Positions 51,387 to 64,000 of a DNA stretch of 64,000 nucleotides are shown here, one piece after another. The notes under the pieces were generated by a model. The model saw nothing but the letters and a program-made list of their open reading frames with translations. It was not told the origin of the DNA and searched no databases. Source of the stretch: Physcomitrium patens (lineage: Eukaryota; Streptophyta; Bryopsida; Funariales; Funariaceae); NCBI RefSeq assembly GCF_000002425.4, contig NC_037275.1, positions 13,745,987 through 13,809,986 of the forward strand, in the 5' to 3' direction. Position numbers and translations under genes: made by a program. Numbering within the stretch: position 1 is the first letter of the stretch; each line of letters starts with the position of its first letter.

Positions 51387-53544
51387 ATGGTTGCCTTAAC
51401 TTCTTTTTTTTGCTACCAAGACCCTTTTCTTATAAGATTTACATAATATATGTCCTAAATACCAAATAAAAGAAAAAAAATAAAACTTCAAGGATTACCA
51501 ATGTCTATTAAAGATGACTCTAAATATTCAAAGTTACTATCAATAAAATCAATCTCAAAAGCCATTATCAAAAGAAAATGAAGTTATAAAAATTCTAGTA
51601 GTAATCATTTTAAACAACCTCATCTTAAAGTAGTAATTTAACCACACTCTACAACCAACTAAAATCCAATAACATGGCTCTCACTATATTGCTAAGTAAT
51701 TTATACATTAAATACATAATCACATTATTTTCACATGGTAGCCGAACCATAACATGACAACATGTATTAAATGCTAAGGTGGAATTCACATTGAAAGAGA
51801 TTTTGGAACTTGCAAGAAGGAGTTTCATAATATTATCATTGATAGTATTAAAAAGCAGAGACAATTAATGGGTAAAGCTGGGATGAATCATGTTATTAAT
51901 GTAAGCTTATGTATAATGAAGAAGAAAGTGATAAAGATTATAAGCAATCAATAAATGAAAAGAATGGTTATAATCAACAAATACGTTTTGAAGAGTATAG
52001 TGATAAGAAAATAAAAGCTTCAAGCCATTATACTCGAAAGAATTGGGCAAGGATAACTACAAAAGTATTAGTGAAGGTAGATGATATAGAAGAACCAATT
52101 GTTGCTTTAGTTGACCATCATTCTAAAATAAATCTTATGTCTAGGAATCTTTATAAGAAATTGAGGTAGCCAATTGATATAGAACATTGATAGGTAATAC
52201 GAGCAGCTAATAATACACAAGGCAAATTATATAGAGCTTGCCTGGATGTTAAAATCTAGATTGGAGATGTTGCAATAGAACAACATTTCTTTGTTCAAGA
52301 TACAACATCATATCCATTGATTTTAGGACAACCTTATATTACAGCAACATGGATGGAAACAAAAGTTCTTGATGATAGTTTAGCTTATGCACAAATATGG
52401 AATGAAGATGGAAGGAAAGTTGTATAATTTCTAATTATGCCTCCTAATCATGAACGAAATTGAGATAAGTTAAGGGAGAAGCTATTACCAAGAGTTGTTG
52501 AAGAATTTAAGGATTTTAGAGAAGTACCACTATAAAGCTGGATAATAGAGGTACAAAAGAAGAGATACTCTCGCAAGATGTAGGTATCTTTGATACAAGT
52601 TTTATTGGCATTTTTTAAAATAAAAGTATTATATATAAAAAAATTGAATATTTAAAATAAATCAAAAGAAAAAGAATTTATTATATTGAAAGGAAATTAT
52701 ATAAATTAGGAACTTTAGAAGATGATAAGAAGATTTTAGGAGTGTATGAAGAAAATGGATTGGAAGATCCTTTTGAGTTAATTACATCTATTGGATTAGG
52801 AGATGATGATAAGATTGTAGAAATACATTCAAGAGAAATTTATACTATTCTTGAATCTTTTCAAGGACCAAAAGTTATTGTTAAGATAAAATATTAAATA
52901 ATAGATAAGAAGATAAAACTTATTGCCAGACCTTTATCAGAAGATTCAATAGAATAAATGAAAGAAGCATCAAAGGAAAAAAGTTTAAGATATCCAAAGA
53001 ATATTAGACATCAATTTACAAAAGAGACTTTTGAAGAAATGAACATTGGATGTGATGGTTCTTTATTACCAATAGAGATTGAATATTTCAAAGAAATGCT
53101 TAAAAAATGAAATAAATCATTTTTCTTTGAACCTTGTGAAATAGGATGTGTAGATTCTAATATTATTGCTCCTATGGTTATCTTTACAATACTACATGTG
53201 CTTTGGAATTTAAGGCCAATTCTTGAACCAAGGTCACATTTACCTAAATTGGTCGAACTATTGAAGGAAAAAATACAAATGAAGATTTTAGAGCCTTCTT
53301 TTGTTATATATTCTAGTCGTTGGTTTACAATGCCTAAGAAAAATAGATCATTATGCTTTATTCAAGATATATAGCCAGTAAATGTAGTAACTATTAGAAA
53401 TACAAGTATAGGACCTTTAGTAGATGAATTTGTAAAAGCATTTGCAAGAAGGGCAATTTATTCAATGAGTGATTTATATTCAAGTTATAATCAATTTCAA
53501 CTCATACGTGGAAGTAGAGATTTACTATAAACAAAAGCACTCAC

Positions 53545-54231
53545 TTACTGCCTTTGATTTAGATGCATTGACTTCAACTCTCTATAACTTCTTCATTTGA
53601 ATTTCAAATTCATCAAATAGTTTATGAAAAGTGTAGTTGAGAAAGTTGCCAATTCTTTGTTGCTCTTTGTGAATATATATATATATATATATATATTGCC
53701 TCAAAGAGTGATAGAAGGTACAAAATTGACACCTTAACTTTAAACATTAATAATTTCTTTATAAAAATTCCAAATCATATAAACTTTGCATCTAATCTGT
53801 ATCCAAAAAACCTAAACTTACTGACCGTAGCATCCAAAGCTCGAATGACCTTGAAAGAGAAATCCTAATTCCTAATAAGGCCTCAAATAGTTTCCTTGAA
53901 GTCCATTGGGTATGATATATGATCAATAGAGATGAAGATCTTCACTCTTTTCTTTCATCCAATCATATCTTACTTTCATCTTTCTCAATAAGCCTCATAA
54001 TAGCTTAAAATTTTATCTTTAAACTCCAATCTTCTCTTAAGCTTTATACTAAATATCTAAATCTTACATAATATAAATACTATAATAAAAATAGATAAAC
54101 CTCTAAATAAATTTGTTTATATCAAATCTCTTTAAATTTACTTATTAATTATTTCTAATCTACATCAAGACTTAAAAACATAATATTTTTTTTAATTATT
54201 TTTTTATATATTATAAGCAATTACAATATAA
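53545..54231 (-). mobile_element. Fragment of reversed long LTR (family H-like)
   Basis: Sequence such as GACTTCAAC, AAACCTAAACTTACTGA and CAATAGAGATGAAGATCTTC parallels the reversed H LTR. It begins abruptly inside the reverse transcriptase of element I and ends near AATATAACA, before A-family sequence. An (AT)n run lies at about 53680-53695. The right half diverges from the other H copies. Confidence 0.55.
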
Positions 54232-56539
54232 CAATGACTTATATTACAAAATCTTATGCTGCTATGTGATATTAGGTTACAATAACCAATGCCAACGGAG
54301 TTTGATGCCTTATAAGGATCATTAACATGACAAAAACAACAAATATTGGTGCAAAAAGGATTGTATTTTTATTGTCCAAAGTCAGGCCACCAAATTAGAA
54401 GTTGTTCAAAATGTCAAAATTTATATACCAGCAATATAAGGTGGATTTAGAGTTTCAAAACTCACCAAGTTGATAATGAATTAGAGCAAGAAAGCGAGGC
54501 TTCCTAATAAAGGCACTAAGGGCGAGTATTGAGGATAGCTATTGTTTCTCAAAGAAAAATGGCATGGCCTCGTAGAACTATAAAAGAGTCAATTGATGCA
54601 TCTAATAAGACTACTAAGAAGACAACTATGTCAAGTGCTTGTAGGTTATAGCTCTACAAAAAATTACATCTCAACTGAAATTATTGACCGGCTTAGAATT
54701 AAAACTAATGTAATCAAAGGAGAAAGTATATACCTTGCAGATGATCAAGAAAACATATTGAATGAGATGTATGAAGAAAAAAACTTAAGATTGATAGATG
54801 CCTATAGCTTAAGAGAAAAATTCAAGGTGATAAAGCTAGGATATGATGTTATCTTTGATATGCCATGGTTGGAGATGGAAAATAAGCAAGTTGATTGGAT
54901 AGCAAGGACAATCTCTTTTAAAGATAGAAGATATAAGGTGATTGTTTGTACCTCTATATCAAGTAAAGAAAAAAGATAATTTGCAATCAAAGACTTACTT
55001 GTAGGGACGACCTTTATGAAGAAGCAACCATAGTCTGAGCAACCAGTATATATGGTGGTTCCAAATCTTGCATCAGTGGTAGAAAAGACAGCCAAAGTAG
55101 TAGAACGAGCAAAGTAATTCATATGGTGTCATGTTGTGATACAATTATATGGTGAAAATATAACTAAAAATAATTTTTTAATTAATATTCTATTATATTA
55201 ATTCAACATGAATTCAACATATTTTAATAAGGCTTTTATGAAAGCTTCTTAGCTTATTTTCTTATCTTAATAGAAAGTAGATAAAAATTAACTAGTATTT
55301 TTAGCTTTTAGGATATAGAAACTCTTTCACTGTCTTAAAAAGGCCATAAATTGATAAAATCAGGTTAGAAGAGGTAAATAATTAATATAGTTGATACTAA
55401 GATTAAATTAAGGATAGGATTGGACTATAAAATCGTTAGGATAGATTAGATTGATATCCTTGGATTGACCATTTGTGAGACAAGGTCAAAATTAGATCTC
55501 TAGCGACTAAAACGACTGCCTAGGAAAAAATAGGATTTCATTTAAAGATCAGAGATTAGGATTTGAGAGCTAAGTTAGAGCTTATTTTAAAGAAATAAGA
55601 TTGATTTTGGTAGGATTTAGAGAGAGTTAGAAATTATTATTGGAAGTCAAGGTTTTTATTGGCAACTTGGAATTTATATAATGAAATTACGACTAGCACT
55701 CTTGGCTAGTTTGTAAATTTAGTATAACATCTACAATTCAAATTTTGAAAATTCTTGGATAATTAGATGTTTTAAGTGTGCAAAATTTTATGATAATTCA
55801 ATAGTGTAATTGGGAGATATCTAGGTTTTGGTACAAGTGCATATCGAAAGTTGGCAGTTTAGGATTGGATAGGATTTCTATGATATCTAAAGATCTACTA
55901 ATTAGATCAAGGTGAAATTTAGCATAGTATTGAAAGACTTGAAAATGAAGCTGCAAACCAATTTTGAGTCAAAATTAATAGTTGAAGAAGGAGAAATCAC
56001 TACTAGAATTTTTGCTTCACCTTTCAAGTTGGCGTCTGAGTGATATTAGTGTAGTTTTTGGAGGTTTTCTCACAACCTATAAGTTGGATTGAGCTGAAAA
56101 TTATTGAGCATATGGAAGACTTATATTGACAATTGTATGCAAAATTTCACATCAAGTAAATAGTCAGATTAGAAGTTACAGCTTATCAAAGCTCATTGAT
56201 TAGAATTGGGGCTTACAAGAAAAATCTAAATTGCTTAAATATAAAAGTAACAAGGTAATTGAGGTTTATGTATAAATGAGGCTACTAAGAAGAGTGTTTT
56301 TTAGTACTTTTGAATTGGTATTTGGATTATATTCTTCTTATATGGGTAAAACCTATTAGAATTTCTTAGATGTTTGTGAAACATAACCTCATCTTCCATA
56401 GCTAGGAGCTCGGTGCATTCTTAAGCAAGACAATACATAATATGACAATGGGAATATCAACATGTTTTTCCAATGGACATATCTAATGGTGTACCTTTTA
56501 ATCAAGGTGCCTCCTTTTAAATAGAACTATTGCTTAGAG
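54232..56539 (+). mobile_element. Element A copy 3 (fragment), interrupted by a solo LTR
   Basis: A-family fossil in plus orientation: end of gag and protease at 54232-55126 (LVGYSSTKNYIS matches the A1 protease region), then a solo LTR (55127-56446), then a short stretch at 56447-56539 matching A1 just upstream of reverse transcriptase. Element E is inserted at its right end. It is broken; no LTR of its own is seen. Confidence 0.75.
55127..56446 (+). mobile_element. Solo long LTR (family G), ~1.3 kb
   Basis: Starts TGTCATGTTGTGATACAA, ends ACATAATATGACA, and is flanked by a 4 bp duplication ATGG. The A1 copy shows the uninterrupted target (CATATGGGAATAGC). It resembles 40661-42150, including the GAGACAAGGTC..ACGAC block. 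Confidence 0.8.
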
Positions 56540-57091
56540 TGTCACGGACATACTCATGTAAGTTAGTAATTATATATATAAATAAGTAGAAGTAAATAAA
56601 ACTAGATAAAAGTAAGTTAATTTTATAGTATTTGATATGGAAGCTTTTTAGAAGCTTCATAGATGCTGCTTTGACTTCATAGGTGTCTTTAATTGACTTT
56701 TTGGATTAGAAACGTGATCAACAAGTTGACCATGTGCCACAAATGTTGTTAGCTTGAAGACCAAGCTAACTATGTCGCCAATACATAGAAAAACTTACCT
56801 TGTAAGTCAAGGCAAGTATCCTAAAAAGTCAACACATATTGGAGGTCCTATAGAACGTCACCACGTAGCCCCTAGTTAGATAGTATATATAGAGACAAGA
56901 GTGAAGCCTTCTTCACTCATGTCAACTCCTTTCTTATCTCCAGTCTAGTTTCAAGAGTCATCATATTTTCTAGACTTTGGCAATAGCCATTCTAGTTCAA
57001 TATATTATCACCTTTGAGTGGTTTCTAAGTATTTTCGACTGACACAAGAGTGTATTGAGATTATCTTTCTTTGGAGTTCATATCCTTGATA
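56540..57091 (+). repeat. 5' LTR of element E
   Basis: 552 bp, related to the D LTR over most of its length, including TATATATA near 56885-56892, the start-site palindrome and CACTCATGTCAA (56914-56925). The U3 inverted repeat GTTAGCTTGA/CCAAGCTAAC is also kept. Its end is set by analogy with B (TATCCTTGATA versus TATCCTTGACA). Confidence 0.8.
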
Positions 57092-57342
57092 GTTTGATAA
57101 GAGTGCTAACATATTATTTGTGTCTTATTCTAGAAGTGAGTGGATTACTCTACTTCTATTATTGTATTTTGAAGGTTGTGGACTACTGACCTTTAAACAA
57201 AAAGTCTTATTTTCTAACATTGATCTTTTCCTTAAAGAGAGTGGATTATCCCTCTTTGTAGAATTTGTTTTTAGAGGTTATGGATTATCCTCCTCTTATT
57301 TAACTTTTGAATTCGTTTGAGTTGTCTATAGAAGGAGAAATC
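57092..57342 (+). other. Leader of E: self-primer site and two two-hairpin modules
   Basis: TTGATAAGAGTG (57094-57105) is the primer-site equivalent. Four hairpins follow: 57131-57158 (TAGAAGT/ACTTCTA), 57168-57197 (TTTGAAGG/CCTTTAAA with one G-T pair), 57234-57257 (AAAGAG/CTCTTT), 57273-57296 (AGAGG/CCTCT). The loops hold GGATTACTC, GGACTACTG, GGATTATCC and GGATTATCC. Confidence 0.65.
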
Positions 57343-59988
57343 ATGGATGCTACACTTGGTGGAAGTGAAAATAGATTTGCAACTATTGCAGATCTTCATG
57401 AGCTTGTCAACACTCTTAGGACCAAAATTTCACGCATCACCAATACCAACCATGGAAGCACTATTCCTACTACTATGAAAGAAGTTCAGAGTCTACGTCA
57501 AGAAGTTGTGCAGTCGAAGGAAAGAAGTCGATTAGCCTCGCAACTAAATTTTGGGAGTTTTGCTTCTACAAGCTCCAGGGAGGCAAGGATTAATATGCTT
57601 GAAAAGTTTGACAGAACAAGATGAAGATTTTGAGGGGTTTTGCAACAAGTTAAACTCTACTTAAAGTTGCCTCCTTTCCAATACCCTGATGGATTTACTC
57701 AAGTTGGATTCATAGTCGCACTTCTATCTGGAAGTGCTCTCTCTTGGTTCACACCTTTGATGGAAAAAGATTCATGACTACTCTATGATTTGAACTCATT
57801 CTTGGAAGTATTTATGACTATATTTGGAAAAAGTGATAGAGAAAGGATAGCAGAGATCAAGCTTGTATCACTATGACAAGGATCACATTCAGCCACCACA
57901 TATGTCGCTGAATTCTAAAGTCTTGCTTGTGATGTAGACTGGAATGATAAAGCCCTTATCAATCAATTTTTCTATGGGTTAAAGGATAATGTCAAAGATT
58001 TATTATTGACAATATCAAAAATAGATTCTTTAGAATAATTCATTACTGAAGCTATTGCATGTGATAATTGTTTATTTGAAAGACATCAAGAACAAAGATA
58101 TGGTTGGAGAGGAACAAGTCAAGTCATGGCAACACCTTCTAAGTTTTTGGAAACCTTTCTATTAAGGCCAGAGCCAATGCAAATTGATACGGTACGTTTT
58201 AAATTCCTCATGGAGCAAGAAAAGACTCGACGATGTCAAGAGGGCTTATGTCTATATTGCGGAGAAGCTAAACACACTGCTCAATATTGTCCAACGAAGT
58301 AACGCAATCACAAAATGAAGAGTATGATTGCAAAAGAAGACAATGTGTCAAAAAACGAGTTCCTCTAGCTATAATAGGGACCGTGCGGTTGGAATCATGT
58401 GCAACACCTAGTCAAGGTCCTATTCTTTCCTCAGATCCCTCACCTTATTTTACAATAGATATGTGTTTAGGATCCAAAAATCATAAAGTCTTTGTATTAT
58501 TAGATTCAGGAGCCTCAACTTATTTCATAGACGAAGTCTTTGTCAAAAAATAAGAAATATTGTTAGTCGAGAAAATCAAACCCGTACATGTGGAAGTCAT
58601 AGATGGTCATTCATTGTCTTCTGGTGATGTTACCCATGAGATTGTTCCTTAAGATGTAGTAATTAAAGATCATAATAGTGTAGTAATATGTAATGTGATA
58701 CAATCTCTTTTGAATCTAGTCATTTTAGGACTATCATGGTTAAAAAAGTACAATCCTTAGATAGATTGGATTTCTCGTAATCTTAACTTTCCTAGTAGTT
58801 TATTTCAAAATTCTATTAATCAAGAGGAAATACATAAGTCTAGTGCATCTAAGCCCTTACTAGTAGGGACAAGAGCTTTCATGCATGTAGCCTAAGAGGG
58901 ATCATCTTTTGTTATATATGCTACACCCATTTCACATAGTGAAAAGACATGAAGTGGTATTTTTAGTCAATATTAAGAATTCTAAGATATTTTTGAGAAG
59001 AAAAATATAAATATTCTTTCACAACATCGACCTTATGATTGTTCAATTGATCTTCAAGAAGGAGCTCAACTACCATTTGGACCAATCTATAGCTTATCAC
59101 AAAACGAGTTGGCTGCACTAAAGGAGTATATTAATGAGAACTTGGCTAAAAACTTCATACGCCATTCAAAATCTCCAACAGGAGCGCCGATCTTATTTGT
59201 GAAGAAAAAAGATGGATCTCTATGGATGTGCGTAGACTATTGGGGCCTTAACAAGATCACCATCAAAAACAAGTATACTTTTACCTTTGATTTAAGGACT
59301 TCTTGATCAATTCAATCAAGCAAAGATCTACACAAAAATAGATCTACAAGGAGTATATAACTTGGTCCACATCAAAGAAGGAGATGAATGGAAGACTGCT
59401 TTTCAAACTAGGTATGGACCTTTTGAATATAATATCATGCCTTTTGGACTCACAAATGCACTAGTTGCTTTTCAATATTTTATGAATGATGTTTTTTGTG
59501 AGTTTTTAGATAATTTTGTTGTTTTTTATTTAGACAACATTCTAATCTACTCTAAGAACACAGAAAAATATGAACTCCATATTCGTCATGTGTTACAAAA
59601 ACTAAGAGATGTAGGATTATATGCCAAGTTAAAAAAGTGTGTATTCCACACTAATCAAGTTGAATTTTTAGGATACATCATTTCCAATAAAGGTGTGATG
59701 ATGGATCCCAAGAAGATCCAGACTATCATAGATTGGAAGATTTCAAGAACTGTACGAGATGTGCAATACTTTTTGGACTTTGTAAATTACTATCGAAGCT
59801 TCATCAAGAACTTTTTTCAAGTTACAGCTCCACTTACCCGTTTGACTTATAAAGACAAATTTGAATGGAATAAAGAAGCTGAAGTAGAGTTTTATGCTTT
59901 AAAGAAAAAATTTACTTCTGCACCAATCTTGTATCGTGTCGACTTCTCGAAGGTATTTTTTATAGAAATAGATGCATCAAACTTTGCA

Positions 59989-60919
59989 TATAACTTATGC
60001 ACAAAGTTTACTAACATGAAATTACACATTCTCTGAAATTTTGAGCCAAAATCTTATCAAATTGCTCAAGATAGAGCTCAAGAAACAACCACTAGCAAAT
60101 CAGGTTACTTACTACCCTTAGATTGCATGCGTTGACTTCAAAATCCAATAACTCCTTTGCTTCAACTTGGAATCCACTAAGCAGTATATGAAAAGTGTAG
60201 CCGCAAAAGTGCTCTCTCGAGTCGTAGTTGCCGATCCTCAATTGTTATTTGTACGCATGCCTTATGCCAAAAAGAGTGACAGTAGCTTCCAAATCAATAC
60301 CTTAACTTTGAACGCTTGTATCTCCTTCATATAAACTCCAAATCATACAAAACTTATACCAAAACCATATCAAAAAACCTAAACTTTCTGATCTTAGCCT
60401 TCAAAATTCAAATGCCCCTGAGAATATAACCCTAATCCCTAATATGGCCTCGAGCAGCCTCCTCAAAGCCCATTGGTCATGATTTTTTACCAATAGAAAT
60501 GGAGATTTTCATCGTCCATCTCCATTTATCTATGTTGGTGCCTTAATTACTCCCTTTGCTACCAAAACCCTTCTTCAATCCTTTTTCTTATAAGATTTAC
60601 ATAATTTATCCTCTAAACATCAAATAAAAGAACCAAAAGAAGTTTTCAAAGGTCACCGATGTCTTATAAAGGTGACTCTAAATATTTAGAAGTTACTATC
60701 AACCAAAATCAATCTTAAAAGCCATTATTAAAAAGAAATTAAAGTTATAAAAATTATATAGTAATCTTTTTAAATAACCTCTTCTCAAAGTAATAATCAA
60801 ATTATATTCTAAAACCAACTAAAATCTACTAACATGGCTCTCACCATGTTCCTTAATAAATTATATATTAAGTACATAATTACATTATTTTCATATAATA
60901 GCCGAACCACAACACGACA
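59989..60919 (-). mobile_element. Fragment of reversed long LTR (family H)
   Basis: Matches the reversed H LTR from its middle to its end, finishing CCGAACCACAACACGACA (compare CCGAACCATAACATGACA at 51758). The other half is missing at the join with element E, so the two were brought together by deletion or unequal recombination. Confidence 0.75.
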
Positions 60920-63900
60920 CCGTTCTCTATACAGTTTCGAGAAACGTCCTTTCCGTTGAAAGATCCTCTAAGAGGCGTGAATTCCAAGGAATTAATATCA
61001 GCCCAATTGGGAGAATAATCTTACCCGTTGAAAGAACCAATTTTACAGGCTCCGTCAAATTCAATTCCAGGAGATTTACCAATTTTTAGTATAGAGAAAA
61101 CCAATTTACCTGCGTCAGTGTCTAAGACTGGAAAGAAGAAACAGACATTGGAGATTATCACTAATACAGAATCATATGATATTCTAAAAGATTTGGATAC
61201 CATACAGTCCATGATCTCTATGAAGCAACTATTGGCGATAGTACCTGAGTGCCAAACTATCTTGAATTCCTCATTAATCTGTTGTAGATCTCGAAATAAA
61301 GAAATTCGAGAAGTAAGTTTGAATTTTGATCCGGGTTCACCTATGATTGATGTCTCAATTGATGGAGTATTATTATCAAAAGTGTAAGTAGATGGAGGAT
61401 CTAGTGTAAATCTTATGAATGCCACTACAATAGAAGAACTAAGTTTCGATCACTTATTCCCTACTATAGTGGTTTTGAGAATGGCTGATTCTAGTTGAGT
61501 TAAATCTATGGATATTTTACGAAGTATTGATATAGTAATTACAGGAATTACTTATAAAATTGATTATATTATTTTTTGATTGCAAAGCTCTATATTGTCA
61601 TACCCAATTTTATTGGAACGACCATGGTTGTATCAAGCTAAAGCTCGAAATGACTAGAGCCATGGTACATTTACAATTGGAAAAGGTAATGATAAAATTA
61701 TGCTTCAAATGTACCCTAACTAATATTACGGAGAAACTCAAGTGGCCAATTCAGACTTCATGTCGGATTGTGAAGATGAGTCTACAGAAGAAGAAATTGG
61801 TGCACTTGTCCTAATTTATGCTGATATAAGGCAAGTTGTCAAGCACACTAGAATGAACTACCAGTATAGGAGACCGGGAGAATACTTAGTTCCTCTAGAT
61901 GTTATTAACGATTTTAATTATATAATTGCATATTAGATGAATAGATGGGATGTTAATCACGTTAGTGCTATGGAACTGGTATTGGAAAGTTTTCATGTAT
62001 CAAATTTTATTAAAGATTTTGGAATTGAGTAGAACAGAAGTCCAAGAACTCCTGAAATTCCACAATGTCAACCAATTAATTTAGGTATAGGGAAGGCTCT
62101 CCAAATCATTCAGATTTATGACAGTATAAAAGACAAGGAGAAAGAAATTTAGGTGGATTACTTTTTAATGCATAAAATTGCTTTTGCATGGTCATATGTG
62201 GATTTGAAAGGAATTCCAACTGAAGTTTGTGAGCATCGAATTATATTAGAGGAAAATGCTATACTAGTACGCCAAAGATAATATCAACTTAATTCAAAAT
62301 AATCACTTATGGTAAAAGAAGAACTGAATAAACTCTTGGAGGTCAGATTTATCTATCCAGTTCTTTTTAAAGAATGGATTTCATCAATTGTTATGGTACC
62401 AAAAAAGAATGGAAAAGTTGCATTTGTCAAGGTTTCTGAAAATTAAATGCGGCTACCAAAAAGGATTATTTTCCTTTACCATTCATGGATAGTATATTGG
62501 ATGTTGTCGCTGGACATGAATGTTATTTTTTTCTTGATGGATTCTCCTATTATAATTAAGTTAATATTACAAAAGAAGACCAGTTAAAAACTACTTTTAC
62601 TACGGATTAAGGGGACCTTTGCCTATAAGGATATGCCATTTGGGCTTTGTAATGCACTAACTACATTTCAAAGGATAATGATACAAGTGTTCCAGGATTA
62701 TCTACGAATTTCAATGGAAATATTTCTAGATGATTTTTGTACATTTAGTACAAGAACCAGGCATTTAGAATGTTTAAGTCAATATTTGAATCAATGTACT
62801 AAATATGGAATTTCTTTAAATTCAAAAAAGTACCAGCTTGGTATGTCTTCTAGTAAACTGTTGGGTCATATAGTTTTGATGGCAGGCATTGCTACAAATC
62901 CGGATAAAATAAAGATTATAGTAGAATTAAAGCAATCAGACACTGTTATGGGTGTTCGAGCAATTGTAAGCCATGTGAGTTATTATCAGTGATTTATCTA
63001 TCTATTTGCAGTTATATGACTTCTCTTGACAAATCTCTTGAAGAAACCACCAACCGATGGGACCAGTCCATTTTGGACAAAAGAATGTACAATTCCATTC
63101 GAAACATTGAAATAGAAATGAATTTCAGTACCAATATTGGTAGCACCTTCTTAGACAAAACCATTCCAAGTTTATGTGGATGCATCTAATATCGTGATTA
63201 GTTTTGTGCTAAGCTAGAAAAATGACTAGAATTTTGATCATTCTATTTATTATGCAAGTCATCTATTGGTAGCAGCTGAAAGAAATTATACAACAACTGA
63301 AAGAGAAGCATTGAAAATGATTTATTCCATACAAAAATTTTGACATTATCTTCTTGGTTATAAATTTGTTTTCCATGTCAACCATAATGCTTTAAAATAT
63401 ATGATTAATAAGCCTCAATTGAATGGTTGTATTACACAATAGATTCTATTCTTGCAAGAATTTGACTTTATTATTCATGTGAGACCAGAAAAACCACATT
63501 CCAATGCAGACCATTTATCTTGGTTATCTAATATATTACGTAATGAATCCATTAACGATGCACTACCCAATGCGGAACTATTTGCACTAGATGTAATTAC
63601 TCCGAAGTATAGTGAAATAATTCAATACTTGATATTTCAAACCTTTCCATCTAATTTCAATGAAAAGCTTAAACGATGCTTAATATTAAAATGTACACCT
63701 TATACGATGATTGGTGAAGCTTTATATAAACAAGGTAAGGATGGAGTTTTATGACGCTGCATTTATTAAACTGAAAAGCGTACTATATTGAAAGGTTGCC
63801 ACTTGGATAGTTATAGTAGATATTTTACGGAAGACAACAGAACTCGTAAAGCTTTACAGGCTAGTTATTGGTGGCCAATACTATTTACAGATGCCCACCA

Positions 63901-64000
63901 ATTTGTCTATCATTGTGACCCATGTCAGAGAACGGGTCGACCTACTAGAACTTCAGCAATGCCATTGGTACGAATTCTGGCTCAAGTGCCTTTTGAAAAA
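60920..64000 (+). mobile_element. Element J: Tat/Athila-like Ty3/gypsy element, runs off right edge
   Basis: Fossil of a different Ty3 lineage. Protease region about 61320-61640 (VDGGSSVNLMN near 61390); reverse transcriptase about 62340-62990 (MPFGLCNALTTFQR, FLDDFCTFS near 62730); RNase H about 63180-63520 (AAERNYTTTEREAL); integrase H2C2 zinc finger about 63790-63930 (CDPCQRTGR). These motifs recall the Tat/Athila branch; the assignment is by eye. Neither LTR is in the window. It has many breaks. Confidence 0.78.

Larger units (their letters stand above)
43757..51758 (-). mobile_element. Reversed solo long LTR (family H) split by element D
   Basis: Reverse complement of the 37243-38867 LTR, in two parts, 43757-45001 and 51392-51758, with D between. 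Flanked by a 4 bp duplication ACAT (43753-43756 and 51759-51762). Inserted into element I downstream of gag. It is younger than I and older than D. Confidence 0.82.
40661..53544 (+). mobile_element. Element I: Ty3/gypsy element with long LTR, interrupted by H-rev and D
   Basis: Fossil. Parts: 5' LTR 40661-42150; gag 42223-43260 (starts MAKESKKVEFDVFDG, with a zinc-knuckle-like CDDTSHIKKDC); interruption 43757-51758; protease region about 52070-52400 (IVALVDHHSKINLMS, LILGQPYI); reverse transcriptase start about 53230-53544 (YSSRWFTMPKKN, GPLVDEF, YSMSDLYSSYNQF). The 3' half is missing; a fragment of the long LTR follows directly. It is heavily broken and old. The clade is uncertain within Ty3/gypsy; I see no chromodomain. 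Confidence 0.75.
56540..59988 (+). mobile_element. Element E: self-priming-type Ty3/gypsy chromovirus, 3'-truncated
   Basis: Fossil inserted in the third A copy. 5' LTR 56540-57091 (TGTCACGGACATACTCATG start); leader 57092-57342; gag from about 57343 with a zinc knuckle near 58250-58295; protease near 58500 (LLDSGASTYFIDE); reverse transcriptase about 59190-59760; RNase H begins near 59935 and stops at about 59988, where long-LTR sequence starts. No integrase, chromodomain or 3' LTR is present in the window. It has many breaks and is intermediate to old. Confidence 0.85.

Noticed and set aside
60920-64000. Element J as an endogenous caulimovirus
   Set aside because: An integrase-type H2C2 zinc finger follows RNase H, which fits a Ty3/gypsy element and not a caulimovirus.

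Overview
The window is plant nuclear DNA: two intron-bearing host genes and a long stretch of nested retrotransposon fossils. Host exons are moderately GC-rich. Nearly everything else is very AT-rich and, from about 16.3 kb to the right edge, is made almost entirely of Ty3/gypsy LTR elements inserted into one another. The two host genes are an RD21-type vacuolar cysteine protease and an RMD5-type GID/CTLH ubiquitin-ligase subunit, both plant-like in detail. The intron-rich gene structure and the abundance of chromodomain elements that appear to prime their own reverse transcription suggest a non-seed land plant (bryophyte or lycophyte). This is inference; the sequence does not fix the species.

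Layout. 1-1849 (minus): four exons of a papain-like protease, cut by the left edge. 1850-10469: intergenic DNA with simple repeats, G-rich minisatellites, a 2.1 kb terminal-inverted-repeat DNA element (5622-7701) and a GC-richer block (7702-9600) that may be transcribed leftward from a TATA box near 9590. 10470-12056 (plus): complete four-exon RMD5 homologue of 384 residues. 13773-14588: a second, MITE-like inverted-repeat element sharing an 11-base end with the first. 16330-64000: LTR elements. Element A1 (16330-35962) is split by B (22556-34652), which is split inside its 5' LTR by C (23025-29313). A second A copy lies tail-to-tail on the minus strand (35963-40660) and carries a solo LTR. 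Element I (40661-53544) is split by a reversed long solo LTR (43757-51758), itself split by D (45002-51386). A third A fragment holds another long solo LTR and element E (56540-59988). A Tat-like element J (60920-64000) runs off the right edge.

The most interesting structure is shared by B, C, D and E. Just inside the 5' LTR, two bases in, lies an 11-12 base primer site. It is the reverse complement of the predicted first bases of the element's own transcript, the self-priming arrangement known from Tf1. A palindrome spans the predicted start site. The leader then carries one or two copies of a two-hairpin module whose loops share GATTAYC. The C LTR adds 10-11 copies of TTCTAGAA, phased as heat-shock elements upstream of its TATA box. 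All elements here are treated as fossils. C and D are the youngest and least broken; A, B, E, I and J are heavily decayed.
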